Part shown: positions 17,601 to 25,281 of the stretch, piece by piece
How the letters are laid out: each line of letters opens with the position of its first letter
Position numbering within the stretch: position 1 is the stretch's first letter
Assembly (NCBI GenBank): GCA_044870295.1
Contig: JBIOYQ010000156.1
Span: 1-28,425 of the forward strand
From: AC-52 sp044870295
Lineage (GTDB): Bacteria; Actinomycetota; UBA4738
Direction of reading: 5' to 3'
DNA length: 28,425 nt
Translations under genes and position numbers: made by a program
The notes under the pieces: generated by a model
Seen by the model: the letters and a program-made list of their open reading frames with translations, nothing else
Told to the model about the DNA's origin: nothing
Databases searched by the model: none

Positions 17601-18028
17601 CCGCGCTGCTGAGGGAAGTGCTCGAAGTGACGGGGGGCGACTCCATTGTGGACCGGGCCAGCCATCTCCCGGAGCTGGCACGCCTCGCCGTGGCCGCCGG
17701 CGACCTCCCGCTCGCCGAGCGCCTGCTGGCGGAGACAGACCAATTGGTCCTGGAGCGATACCGGCTGGCGAACTCGGCCGCACGGGCCGTGGTGTTGGAG
17801 GCCTCCGGTCAGACCGCGGCCGCCCTAGAAGCGTTCGAGGGTGCGCGGCTTGAATGGTCCCGGTGGGGCAACGTCCTCGAGCAGGCCCACGCCGCCTGGG
17901 GGGCGGGGCGATGCCTCGCGGCGCTGGGCCATGACCTGTCGAAGCCTCGACTGGAAGAGGCGGTCGCCCTGTTCAACCGATTGGGAGCCCGTCCGGCGCA
18001 GGCCGCGGGTCGGAGCCTCCTGCCATGA
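14678..18028 (+). CDS. Zinc-ribbon, class III cyclase, AAA ATPase and TPR multidomain protein
   Basis: Product 1116 residues from a GTG at 14678. The N-terminus is a zinc ribbon with Cys4, Cys7, Cys18 and Cys21 (CPSC, CPFC). The cyclase domain (about 35-190) has metal-ligand Asp44 (FCDLVGFT) and Asp88 (KFIGDAAMGVFG), Lys84, Asn152 and Arg156 (GDVVNTASRL); the base-recognition position seven before the Asn is Asn145 rather than Asp/Thr. The ATPase begins near FVGRRRELAVLEE with Walker A GEPGAGKS at about 250-257 and a LIEDLHWADPP Walker B region. The remainder is helical TPR-like repeats. It is a paralogue in architecture of the cyclase-ATPase at 7705-10809 but has its own zinc ribbon and stands alone. 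Likely an ATP-dependent signalling scaffold producing a cyclic nucleotide; the ligand is unknown. Confidence 0.92.
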   Translation: MASCPSCHRESPEGFRFCPFCGQALVAVAEPLTERRVVAVLFCDLVGFTTHADRADPEDVRAILAPFHRLAKEQIERFGGTLDKFIGDAAMGVFGSPVAHEDDPERAVRAAISILEGLEGATVRVGVETGEAMVTLAPGVQVGENVAGDVVNTASRLQAAAAPGTALVGEATYHATRAVVDYEQLPSVVAKGKAEPLAVWRPVSVKPLPASSYRLAATPFVGRRRELAVLEEAVRLTLTDPRVRLVTLIGEPGAGKSRLAAELRSALSRLAPGANVQWLRGRCLPYGDGITFWALGEIVKESAGILESDAIEERDRKLTATLTHLVSDAGERAWLGARLTPLAGGQPTGPVERDEAFAAWYRFLAALAEDRPLVVLIEDLHWADPPLIAFVEFVASQDGAVPLLMVGTARPELHDRAPTFGTGLETSVTLPLSPLTPEETSSLVSGLLPGAAIPGDTIAILLERSGGNPLYAEEFARTIQDRGRIDDTGFPQTVQSLIAARLDTLSPGRKALLQDASVIGRVFWSGAVAFLSEMEVASVSTDLADLQRREFVRSTPTSSIQSQDEFSFWHATVRDVAYGQIPRGARASKHRRAAAWTESIAGERVGDLAEILAHHAISALHLARAAGETEGIADLEDQAARYLRLAAQRTLALDVGRAEEQFLQALELTHPESPDRPRVLASLAEAAFQSGKLEEADRRFEEAIAGLRQQGFEHEAADAMVRRSVVLEYRGEVPAGRSLLADAIALLEASPPGQELARALATSAGSLTVAGHYQEAIREGDKAIRLARSAGETTAEARAHGFRGFSRAIQGDVEGLEEQRGALAALREAGLGRSTAVAYNNLASCLLHLEGPRPALDLMREGVGFAETRGLRESVMALQDSMLSVLFEVGDWDELLRLSEEVIAEARRQGSGHDEVYAEADRAVVLVYRQGAQARELCESVLERARPLVDAPLVLLALLAAALGRQASGEPAGTAALLREVLEVTGGDSIVDRASHLPELARLAVAAGDLPLAERLLAETDQLVLERYRLANSAARAVVLEASGQTAAALEAFEGARLEWSRWGNVLEQAHAAWGAGRCLAALGHDLSKPRLEEAVALFNRLGARPAQAAGRSLLP

Positions 18029-18117
18029 TCATGCGCGTGACCCGAGGTCGTTCCGCGGCGAGCTCATCCATGGTTGACTAGCGAGCCGACGATCGAGACG
18101 AGGGAGAGGAGGCGACC

Positions 18118-18219
18118 ATGGCGTCCAAGGACAAGGGTGGGGCGAACGTCAAGAAGAAAGCCCAGCACAACCTGAAGGAGAAGCGGCAAGCGAAGAAGGC
18201 CAAGAAGTCCGGCAAGTAG
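18118..18219 (+). CDS. Small Lys-rich basic peptide, 33 residues
   Basis: The ATG at 18118 is preceded by GGAGAGGAGG (18102-18111) with 6 bases of spacing, one of the strongest ribosome binding sites in the window. The frame runs to a TAG at 18217-18219. The peptide begins MASKDKGGANVKKK and is extremely basic (Lys-rich, with a short amphipathic stretch AQHNLKEKRQAKKAKK and a GK end). From memory, short peptides with a similar MASKDKGG-type start occur in actinobacteria, but I cannot confirm homology here. Its composition suggests binding to nucleic acid, ribosome or another polyanion. It lies 89 bases after the cyclase-ATPase stop and 15 bases before a convergent gene. Confidence 0.7.
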   Translation: MASKDKGGANVKKKAQHNLKEKRQAKKAKKSGK

Positions 18220-18234
18220 CTCCCGGGCTTCGAC

Positions 18235-18804
18235 TTACGGCTCGGCCCGCTTCCACAGCGAGGCCAGCACGTTCAGGATGCGCTGATTGCTCGGAGAGTC
18301 GGCGACGTGACGGTTCCGGTGCGCCATGGCCACCACGCCGTCGGTGTCGATCACGAACGTCCCCGGCATCTGCTGGAAGCTTCCCCCATGCAGCGTCCGC
18401 TGCCGTGTTTCCTTGTTGAGTTGGGCCCGGAGGAACGGCCCGGCCACCCGCGGCCCGTACAGTTGCATCGGTGTCCCCCGCACCAGCCCGAAGGCCCGAT
18501 AGGCGGATCGGTCCGGGTCCACCAGGCACTCGAACGGGTGCTGCATGCGCCGGGTGAACTCCACCGCTTCCGCCGGACTCCCCTGCCCGATCAACACGAT
18601 GCCGGCGCCGAGGTCCGCGAACCGCTCGCGCTCGTCCCGGAGCTGCACGACCTGCGACTGACAGAACGGGCAGCCGAAGTACCGCAGGAACACCACCACG
18701 GCGGGCTCCCGCCGCCAGTAGGTGGAGAGGGAGGCTTCGCGGGCCGCCCGGTCCAGGAGTGGGACGTCCGGTGCCGGGTCGTGCTCGGCCGGTGGGCGGA
18801 TCAC
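18235..18804 (-). CDS. Peroxiredoxin-like (AhpC/TSA_2, thioredoxin-fold) protein
   Basis: Product 189 residues from a GTG at 18804, preceded on the minus strand by GGGGAGG and overlapping the kinase stop as GTGA. The thioredoxin-fold active site is FLRYFGCPFC with Cys45 and Cys48; the downstream segments DLGAGIVLIGQGSPAEA (part), HPFECLVDPDRSAYRAFGL (part) and MPGTFVIDTDGVV are typical of the PRXL2/AhpC-TSA_2 group. Known members reduce peroxides or act as thiol oxidoreductases; the physiological reductant varies. There is no signal peptide, so it is likely cytoplasmic. It is co-translated with a sensor kinase and downstream of msrA, which supports a role in redox defence. Its stop is convergent with the Lys-rich peptide gene. 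Confidence 0.88.
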   Translation of the reverse strand: MIRPPAEHDPAPDVPLLDRAAREASLSTYWRREPAVVVFLRYFGCPFCQSQVVQLRDERERFADLGAGIVLIGQGSPAEAVEFTRRMQHPFECLVDPDRSAYRAFGLVRGTPMQLYGPRVAGPFLRAQLNKETRQRTLHGGSFQQMPGTFVIDTDGVVAMAHRNRHVADSPSNQRILNVLASLWKRAEP

Positions 18805-20621
18805 GGGACCTCCCCATCGGAGGGCCAGGCCCGGGCCAGCAGGGAAGCCGGGTCGATGACGCTCGAGGCCAGGGGCAGCCGGAACGTGAACCGGCAGCCG
18901 GAGCCGGGCGCCGTCTCGATCTCCAGCTCCGTCCCGTGCAGCTCCAGGATCTCCCGGACCAGCGCCAGGCCCAAGCCCAGTCCTTTGGACCGGACGTTGA
19001 TGTCCCCGGCTCGGAAGAACCGCTCGCCCAGGTGCCGGGCATCTTCCGCCGAGATGCCCGGACCGTCGTCCTTCACTGAGACCACCGCCAGTCCGTCCTG
19101 GCTGCAAGCCGAGATCTCGACGTGCGTGCCCTCGGGCGTGTGTTTGGCCGCGTTCGCCAGCAGGTTCTCGACCACGCGCTCGATCAGGAAGGGGTCGGCC
19201 TGGATGAGCAGCTCCTCCTCGGCGTCGACGGTGAGCGGCCGGTCGGAGAAGAGGGAGCTGAGGCGCCCCGTGACCTCGCGCAGCAGCTCGCCCAGCTCGA
19301 AGTCCTGTCGCTTGAGGGCCAGGCTCTCCGCGCCCAGGCGGGTGAAATCCAACAGCGATCCCAAGAGGCGCTCCAGGGTCTTGGCGTTGCGATTGACCCC
19401 GCCGATCAGGCCGCGGCGGCTCGACTCGTCGAGGTCGTCCCACATCTGTTCGAGCGTCACGCCGGACCCCAGGATCACGGTTAGAGGCGTGCGGATCTCG
19501 TGCGATGCCGTCGCCAGGAAGTCGTCCTTCAGCTTGTCCAGCTCCTGGAGTCGAGCCACGGTCTCCAGGGTGTCCTCGAACCGCTGGGCGTTCTCCATGG
19601 CCATGCCGGCCTGAGCAGCGAGCAACTCGAAGGCCTCGCCTTCGAGGGGCGACACCGCCCCGGCATCGCGGCTGGCGCCGACCAGCGCGCCGGCCAGCCA
19701 GCCGTCCACCCAGATGGGGCTGGCGATGAGGGAACGGAATCCCGCATCCGCCAGCGGCGAGCCGCCGTCCTCAGCCGACGCCGTATCCAGGATCTGGGTG
19801 TGGCCGGTGTTGCGCACGCGGCCGGGCATGTCTTCGTTCGATGGATGGACCGCCGACACGTACGCGTCGGGGAGCCCGCGCTGGTGGGTGACCACGAACA
19901 CTTCCGACTCGTGGTCGAAGGCGCACACCGCCGCGCCGTGGAGGCCCAGGTCCACGACGCTGTCGACCAAGCTCTCCAGGACCTGGTCGCGCTCCAGCGA
20001 CAGCGGTCGGGCCGAGCGGGCCACGACGGACAGCAGGCCGGCCGACCGTTCGGCTCGCGCCCCGGCGACCTGGAGCGAGTCGATCATGCGCAGGAGCTCG
20101 GAGGAGAGGTGGCTCACCAGCATCGCCACGATGCCGAGCACACCGCACCGGATGAACACCACGCCCGCCCCGGCATCCCAGCCGGTCAGAGCCAGCACGG
20201 TGAGGTAGCAGGCGTAGGTGAACCCGAGCAGCGCGACCTGGCCGCGGGGTGGATAGGCGGCGCCGAAGAACACGGTGGTCAGCGCGTACAGCGCGAACAG
20301 CTCGGACCGACCGCCCCCGCTGAACCCGATGGCGGCGGTGATGAGCAGGATGTCCGTCACGGACCAGGCGTACAGCAACGCCAACCCTCGACCGCTCCGG
20401 AAGAGGCGCGCCCATGGCAAGAGCCTGACGACCACGGCCCCGGACGCCGCCGACACGAGGATCCCCACGTAGGGTCCCCAGTCGATCGAGCCGTGACCAG
20501 GCAGAAGCCTGAACGCGGTCAGGGCGAACAGGGCCAACACCGTGGCCTGGATCCCGACGCGAACCGCGCCCAGACGATAGGCGACCAGAGGGTCGTTGTT
20601 CTGCACTGGGGACGTCCTCAC
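18801..20621 (-). CDS. Six-TM GAF-domain sensor histidine kinase
   Basis: Product 606 residues from a GTG at 20621 (an in-frame GTG at 20606 with GAGG upstream is an alternative). Six hydrophobic segments lie at about 18-40, 50-68, 80-100, 108-122, 128-147 and 154-172. A GAF domain spans about 195-345 (VCAFDHESEVFVVTHQRGL in part, SLIASPIWVDG). HisKA carries His374 in ATASHEIRTPL. The ATPase domain has NLLANAAKHTP, DDGPGIS and GLGLGLALVREI, so it should be active. No response regulator is adjacent. It sits 75 bases after msrA and overlaps the peroxiredoxin start. Inference: it senses a membrane or redox/small-molecule signal through the six-TM or GAF part and controls stress genes via a regulator encoded elsewhere. 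Confidence 0.92.
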   Translation of the reverse strand: MRTSPVQNNDPLVAYRLGAVRVGIQATVLALFALTAFRLLPGHGSIDWGPYVGILVSAASGAVVVRLLPWARLFRSGRGLALLYAWSVTDILLITAAIGFSGGGRSELFALYALTTVFFGAAYPPRGQVALLGFTYACYLTVLALTGWDAGAGVVFIRCGVLGIVAMLVSHLSSELLRMIDSLQVAGARAERSAGLLSVVARSARPLSLERDQVLESLVDSVVDLGLHGAAVCAFDHESEVFVVTHQRGLPDAYVSAVHPSNEDMPGRVRNTGHTQILDTASAEDGGSPLADAGFRSLIASPIWVDGWLAGALVGASRDAGAVSPLEGEAFELLAAQAGMAMENAQRFEDTLETVARLQELDKLKDDFLATASHEIRTPLTVILGSGVTLEQMWDDLDESSRRGLIGGVNRNAKTLERLLGSLLDFTRLGAESLALKRQDFELGELLREVTGRLSSLFSDRPLTVDAEEELLIQADPFLIERVVENLLANAAKHTPEGTHVEISACSQDGLAVVSVKDDGPGISAEDARHLGERFFRAGDINVRSKGLGLGLALVREILELHGTELEIETAPGSGCRFTFRLPLASSVIDPASLLARAWPSDGEVP

Positions 20622-20696
20622 AGCATTCTTCGGCTGCGTGGCGGTCCCCCTACAGTGGGCGAAGGGCGGTGGTGAGGCCTAGCCCGCCCGGGTGCG

Positions 20697-21218
20697 CTAG
20701 CTGCGCGCCGGGATCAGCCCGAGCTGTTCCAGCGTGCCCACCGGCACCACGTGGCAGTACGGCTCGTGCCCGTTCTTCTCGTAGTAGGCCTGGTGGTAGC
20801 CCTCGGCCGGATAGAACGTGGTCAGAGGTACGATCTGCGTGGCGATGGGCTTGCTGAACCGGCTCTGCGCGCGGTCCTTCGAGGCTTCCGCCGCCTCCTG
20901 CTGCTCCGGTGAGTTCGTGAAGATGGCGCTGCGGTACTGGTCGCCGACGTCCGGCCCCTGCCGATTCACCTGCGTGGGGTCGTGCATCGCCCAGAACACC
21001 TCGAGCAGCTGGTCGAACGAGACGCGCTCGGGGTCGAACGTGACCTGGGCGACCTCGGCGTGGCCGGTGGTGTGCGAGCAGACATCCTGGTACGTCGGGT
21101 TCTTCGTCATGCCGCCCGAGTACCCGACCTGCACGTCCACGACCCCGGGCACGCGACGGAACACGTACTCCACGCCCCAGAAGCACCCTGCGCCGAACGT
21201 CGCCTGCTCGCTGCTCAT
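20697..21218 (-). CDS. msrA: Peptide-methionine (S)-S-oxide reductase MsrA
   Basis: The start at 21218 follows GGAGGAGG on the minus strand; the frame is open 13 codons further but without need. Product 173 residues, standard length. Catalytic Cys12 is in GAGCFWGVE; the signature GYSGG, YQDVCSHTTGHAE and a C-terminal recycling Cys155 (HEPYCHVVP) are present. It reduces the S-epimer of methionine sulfoxide in proteins and free Met using thioredoxin. It is cytoplasmic, with no signal peptide. It is the first gene of a minus-strand run with a sensor kinase and a peroxiredoxin-like protein. The 75 bases between its stop and the kinase show no clear terminator. Confidence 0.96.
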   Translation of the reverse strand: MSSEQATFGAGCFWGVEYVFRRVPGVVDVQVGYSGGMTKNPTYQDVCSHTTGHAEVAQVTFDPERVSFDQLLEVFWAMHDPTQVNRQGPDVGDQYRSAIFTNSPEQQEAAEASKDRAQSRFSKPIATQIVPLTTFYPAEGYHQAYYEKNGHEPYCHVVPVGTLEQLGLIPARS

Positions 21219-21367
21219 GACAGCCTCCTCCAGATGAACGCGGGTCGTTCGTTCCATGCTCTCACGAATCTGGATCCCCCTTGGGGGCGAGATCTAGGTA
21301 TTGACCGATAGTCACCCGGCGAGGAGAGTGTTGTCACGTAATGGCCCACGGCGTCGAGGAGATCGCG
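21219..21367. promoter_or_regulatory. Divergent intergenic region between msrA and the FG-GAP gene
   Basis: About 150 bases that must hold promoters for both directions. GAGGAG at 21356-21361 serves the FG-GAP start at 21368; a second GAGGAG at 21321-21326 lies upstream of the in-frame ATG at 21341. I see no convincing -35/-10 pair; TTGACC at 21301 has no matching -10 at normal spacing. The region is less GC-rich than the genes to its left. Confidence 0.35.
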
Positions 21368-23109
21368 ATGCCGCCACGTGCACGAATCGAGCTCAGAATC
21401 TTGACGAGGGTTGGGGTGGCCGTTTCGTCGCTCTCGCTGTTCACCGCGCTCTCCGCAGCCGCTTCGACGGCCGCGAATGTCCAGCATCGTCCGGCTTTGA
21501 TGGGTACGCCGATAGTCTCCGCGTCCTCCGATTTCAATAACGACGGATACGCTGACTTGGCGATCGGCTCTTACGGTGAGGACATCGGGGCCAACAACGA
21601 CGCGGGAAGCGTGAACGTGATCTATGGAACGTCAAATGGCCTTGACGATGATGGCAACCAGTTTTGGACCGCTGGGACAAATGGCGTACAAGGAGCTGGA
21701 AGCCCTGATGCCGGGTTCGGTCGGACGCTGGCAGCGGGCGACTTCGACGGCAATGGATACACAGACCTCGCGATCGGCGCCCACCAGGAGGACGTCAGTA
21801 CTACAGACATGGCGGGGGCGGTCCACGTCCTTTACGGATCTTCGTGCGGCCTGTTGGGAGATGTATCCGGCTCTTGTACCGAGGACCGAGATGACCAGTT
21901 CTTGTATCAGGGTGCCACCATAGATGGTGGAACAATTGAGGGGTCCCTCGACGCGAGTGATTTCTTTGGCCAATCGGTGGACGCTGGCGACTTCGACGGT
22001 GACGGCTACGACGATCTAGCGGTGGGAGCCCCGGGACAAGACGTCAACGGCAACGCCGATGCCGGAGCCGCCAATGTCATTTATGGCTCCGATACTGGCC
22101 TTCAGGCAGGGAGAACCGGGTGGCGATCAGACCAGATCTGGGCACAAGGCGTAAACAGTGTCGGTGACAGCGCCGAAGAGAACGATCGCTTGGGAATGGC
22201 CCTGGGTGTCGGCGATTTTGATCTCAACGGCGCTGATGATCTCGCTGTCGGAACGTTCTACGAGGATGTCGGAGGGGCCGCAGACGGAGGCGCCGTCACG
22301 CTACTGTACGGAACGACGACCAATGGACTTCAGGCATCAAGCCCCAACGACTGGTTCCTGACTCAGGACGCGGCGGACGTCCAGGACCAGGCAGAGTCGG
22401 ATGATTGGTTCGGCCGGGACCTAGTTGGCGGGGACTTCAACGATGACGGGTACGACGACCTGGCCATTGGCGCCTATCACGAAGACCTTGCACTGATCCA
22501 GGATGCAGGATCTGTGAACGTCTTGTATGGCAGTAGCTCGGGCCTGCAGGCTGCGAGTCCAGATGACCAGTTTTGGACCGAAGACACGAGCGGGGTCAAC
22601 AACGACGACGGGGCGGAAGCAGGGGACAACTTAGGGCGAGAAATTGCCGCTGGCGACTTCAATGCGGCCACCGATGATTATGACGACTTGGCCATCGGGA
22701 TACCTGGAGAGGATATCGTCGCGGGCGTCACCCTCGAAGATGCCGGAGGCGTATTGGTTCTTTACGGCGGAAACGGCGGCCTTCAGGCGTCAAGCCCGGA
22801 CGATGCGTTCGGAACTCAGAACAGCCCAACGTCGAGGAGGATTCTGGCACTGGTGACGAGTTCGCCAAAGGCCTGCGGGCGGGCGACTTCGACGACGATG
22901 GAAACGACGATCTAGCCATTGGCGCGTGGAAAGAAGACTTGGAGTCCCTCGGAGCAACGGCCGGAGGTTCCGTCAACGTCCTTTACGGCTCAGCGTCTGG
23001 GCTTCAGGCAACGAATCCAGTTGATCAACTGTGGACGCAGGGTGACGATATGGATCCAATTCTGGATCAGGCTGAGAACGGGGACCGATTCGGATTCGCG
23101 GTCGGTTAG
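21368..23109 (+). CDS. Exported FG-GAP (integrin-alpha-like) seven-bladed propeller, frameshifted in the last blade
   Basis: The start at 21368 (MPPRARIELRIL) has GAGGAG at good spacing and gives a signal peptide ending near TAA; an in-frame ATG at 21341 is an alternative. Seven FG-GAP/calcium-binding motifs follow: DFNNDGYADLAIG, DFDGNGYTDLAIG, DFDGDGYDDLAVG, DFDLNGADDLAVG, DFNDDGYDDLAIG, a variant with an insertion (DFNAATDDYDDLAIG) and DFDDDGNDDLAIG. The seventh is out of frame: the original frame ends in nonsense at 22915, while the -1 frame from 22831 continues the repeat to TAG 23107. One missing base in the CCC run at 22825-22827 would explain it. The protein ends in FGFAVG, which completes the blade begun at the N-terminus, so the end is natural. 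Likely a secreted or surface propeller binding calcium or ligands. Composition is less GC-rich than its neighbours. Confidence 0.85.
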
Positions 23110-23121
23110 GAGGTGCACCAC

Positions 23122-25191
23122 ATGACGAGAAGTCGTTCGAAGTCAAAAGCCCGAAGCATGGAGGGTAGACGGACACTAAGGGCAGCCTGGACTGGCCGCG
23201 GGTGGCCTTTCCCTACGGCTTGGCTGCTTATCGTCTTGTTGGTACCAGCGTCCGACGCAGCCTCGCCTACCAACTCTGGGCCTGGGCGTTGGAGGAGCAC
23301 GACAGGCCCGGGTGCGGGCCCCGCCTCGGCACTCGTCATCGATCCAGGTCATCCCACGACGGTTTACAGGGCCGCACCGGAGGGAGTTCTGAAGACGACG
23401 GACGCCGGAGCCTCGTGGAAGCCGGCGCTGATGGGGCTGCCTGATTCGGACATCCAGGCCCTCGCGATTGATCCGGCGAACTCGCAGACTCTTTACGCCG
23501 GCACCAGGACCGCCGGCCTCTACAAGACAACAGATGGCGGGAGCCACTGGGTGAGCGCGAACAACGGGCTGGATGTGCCCAACGTAGTGAGCGTCGCCAT
23601 CGACCCATCCAATGGCCAAACGATCTATGCGGGGGTGGAGGCTGGCCTCTACAAGAGCACGGATGGAGGAGCAAGCTGGGCTTCCTCCAGTCAAGGCCTT
23701 CCGATCGCATACATCCGTGGGCTGGCCGTTGACCCTTCTGCACCCTCGACCATCTATGCTGGCACTGACGATAATGCTGGTGGGGGCCTCGGCGTGTACA
23801 AGAGCAGCGACGGCGGTGCCACGTGGTTGCCAGCGAGTTCAGGCCAGCTGTCGAGGTTGAATGTCTACGCCCTCGCCATCGACCCCACTCAGCCACAGAT
23901 CGTGTACGCCGGGACGCTCGACTTAGAAGGTTACGACGACGGAGGCGTGTTCAAGACTCTCGACGGAGGAGGGACGTGGGTCCGCCAGACCAGAGGGCCC
24001 ACGGCATATTCATTGGCGATCGATCCATCTCATCACCGCACGATCTATGCAGGGCTCGCTGACACTGGAGTTACCAAGTCCAACGATGGCGGGCGTCACT
24101 GGAAAGCGGCCACCATCGGACTCTCTGGTGCAACTGTTCTATCGATCGCTGTCGATCCAGCCCACTCCAAGACGGCATATGCGGGGACAGACACTGGCGT
24201 CTTCAAGACCATTGTTGCGGGGGCGGCTTGGCGCATCGTTAGCGGGGCGCTGATAGACGATCACATCCAAACGCTGGCCGTCGACCCGATCGACAGCCAA
24301 ATTGTCTATGCCGGGACTGGAGTGGACGGAGCCTACAAGAGCACCGATGGAGGAAGAACGTGGATCGCGATCTCAGCTGGCCTCGGGAGTGACGTCAACG
24401 GCCTGGTCATCGATCCGTCTACCTCATCAACGATCTACGCCGGGACCAACGAGGGCGTATTCAAGAGCATCGACGGCGGAACATCCTGGTCCGAAGCGAA
24501 TACCGGGCTCACAGATACAATCGTGTATTCGCTAGCCGTCGATCCCTCGGTGCCGTCCACTCTCTATGCGGGTACTCAACTCGCGGGTGTGTTCAAGTCG
24601 GTCGACGGCGCGGCAACATGGACTAGGACCGGCGCACTTCCTGAGAGTTTGTCGGTGTTCGCGTTCGCCATCGACCCTTCGGACACATCGATCGTCTACG
24701 CCGGCCTCGTTGGAGTGGGCGGGAGCGATCGTGATGGAGTATTCAAGACGACGGATGGAGGCGCTACCTGGGTGAAGGAAAGCGATGGGATCGGTCTTCC
24801 CTATGACACCTCGGCGTACGACCTAGCCGTCGACCCAACCTCCCCCGAGACGCTGTACGCGGCGATCGCATGTGATGCGTTCATTGGCGACGAGTGCGAC
24901 GACTCACGTATCTACAAGAGTACGGACGCCGCGGTCAGCTGGTCAGCTGTGTTCAGCTTGAAGAAACTGGTGTGGAGCGCGGTCCTGGTCGATCTGGCAA
25001 ATACGCAAAACGTCTTCGTCGGACACATCTACAACGGGGTTTATCTGAGCACCGACGCGGGCGGGACATGGGAGTTGGCCAACGATGGCCTGACTGACAC
25101 GAACGTCGAATCGTTGGCCATCTCTCCTTCCGCCCCGTACAGGATCTACGCGGGGACCACATCTGGACAAGTGTTCATGTACCAGCGCTAG
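23122..25191 (+). CDS. Exported Asp-box (BNR/sortilin-like) repeat beta-propeller protein
   Basis: The ATG at 23122 has the consensus AGGAGGT at 23108-23114, whose first bases overlap the preceding stop; an in-frame GTG at 23113 sits inside that RBS. Product 689 residues. A signal or anchor segment (FPTAWLLIVLLVPASDA) follows a basic N-terminus. I count thirteen Asp-box motifs of the K(S/T)xDxGxxW type, spaced about 45 residues, each preceded by LAIDP and YAGT strands; the seventh is degenerate (KTIVAGAAW). A final YAGT strand without a box completes a fourteenth blade, consistent with two seven-bladed propellers. Related proteins include sortilin-like and xyloglucanase-like propellers, but catalytic residues cannot be assigned, so I call no enzyme activity. 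It is co-transcribed with the FG-GAP gene. Confidence 0.9.
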   Translation: MTRSRSKSKARSMEGRRTLRAAWTGRGWPFPTAWLLIVLLVPASDAASPTNSGPGRWRSTTGPGAGPASALVIDPGHPTTVYRAAPEGVLKTTDAGASWKPALMGLPDSDIQALAIDPANSQTLYAGTRTAGLYKTTDGGSHWVSANNGLDVPNVVSVAIDPSNGQTIYAGVEAGLYKSTDGGASWASSSQGLPIAYIRGLAVDPSAPSTIYAGTDDNAGGGLGVYKSSDGGATWLPASSGQLSRLNVYALAIDPTQPQIVYAGTLDLEGYDDGGVFKTLDGGGTWVRQTRGPTAYSLAIDPSHHRTIYAGLADTGVTKSNDGGRHWKAATIGLSGATVLSIAVDPAHSKTAYAGTDTGVFKTIVAGAAWRIVSGALIDDHIQTLAVDPIDSQIVYAGTGVDGAYKSTDGGRTWIAISAGLGSDVNGLVIDPSTSSTIYAGTNEGVFKSIDGGTSWSEANTGLTDTIVYSLAVDPSVPSTLYAGTQLAGVFKSVDGAATWTRTGALPESLSVFAFAIDPSDTSIVYAGLVGVGGSDRDGVFKTTDGGATWVKESDGIGLPYDTSAYDLAVDPTSPETLYAAIACDAFIGDECDDSRIYKSTDAAVSWSAVFSLKKLVWSAVLVDLANTQNVFVGHIYNGVYLSTDAGGTWELANDGLTDTNVESLAISPSAPYRIYAGTTSGQVFMYQR

Positions 25192-25235
25192 CCCAGTTCC
25201 ATCAAAGGGTCCTAGCCGATCGGGGGCACCGCTGA

Positions 25236-25241
25236 TAGACT
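25236..25241 (+). promoter_or_regulatory. Possible -10 element (TAGACT)
   Basis: TAGACT matches the actinobacterial TANNNT -10 pattern and would give a leader of about 35 bases before the ATG at 25282. No good -35 is seen 17 bases upstream, so this is weak. It lies in the 90-base gap after the Asp-box gene. Confidence 0.25.
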
Positions 25242-25281
25242 CCGCGCTTTCGGTGACCCCCCACAGCAGAAGTAGCCTCCC

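Noticed and set aside
18074..18102. TTGACT as -35 of a promoter for the Lys-rich peptide
   Set aside because: No acceptable -10 at 16-19 bases downstream.
18212..18250. Bidirectional terminator between the Lys-rich peptide and the peroxiredoxin gene
   Set aside because: CGGGC and GCCCG arms exist but the loop would be about 16 bases with no T-run, so this is not convincing.
22821..22833. Programmed -1 frameshift site in the FG-GAP gene
   Set aside because: The codons around the shift (AGC CCA ACG) do not form a proper X XXY YYZ heptamer: the P-site could re-pair on CCC but the A-site could not on AAC. No stem-loop was evident. A missing base is simpler.
23107..23109. Apparent premature stop of the FG-GAP protein in the middle of a repeat (after FGFAVG)
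   Set aside because: The N-terminus starts in mid-repeat (at DFNNDG), so the final FGFAVG strand closes the first blade. The protein is circularly complete with seven blades.
23122..25191. Sialidase or glycosidase activity from the Asp-box repeats
   Set aside because: Asp boxes are structural and occur in many non-enzymatic propellers; no catalytic Arg triad or acid pair could be assigned.
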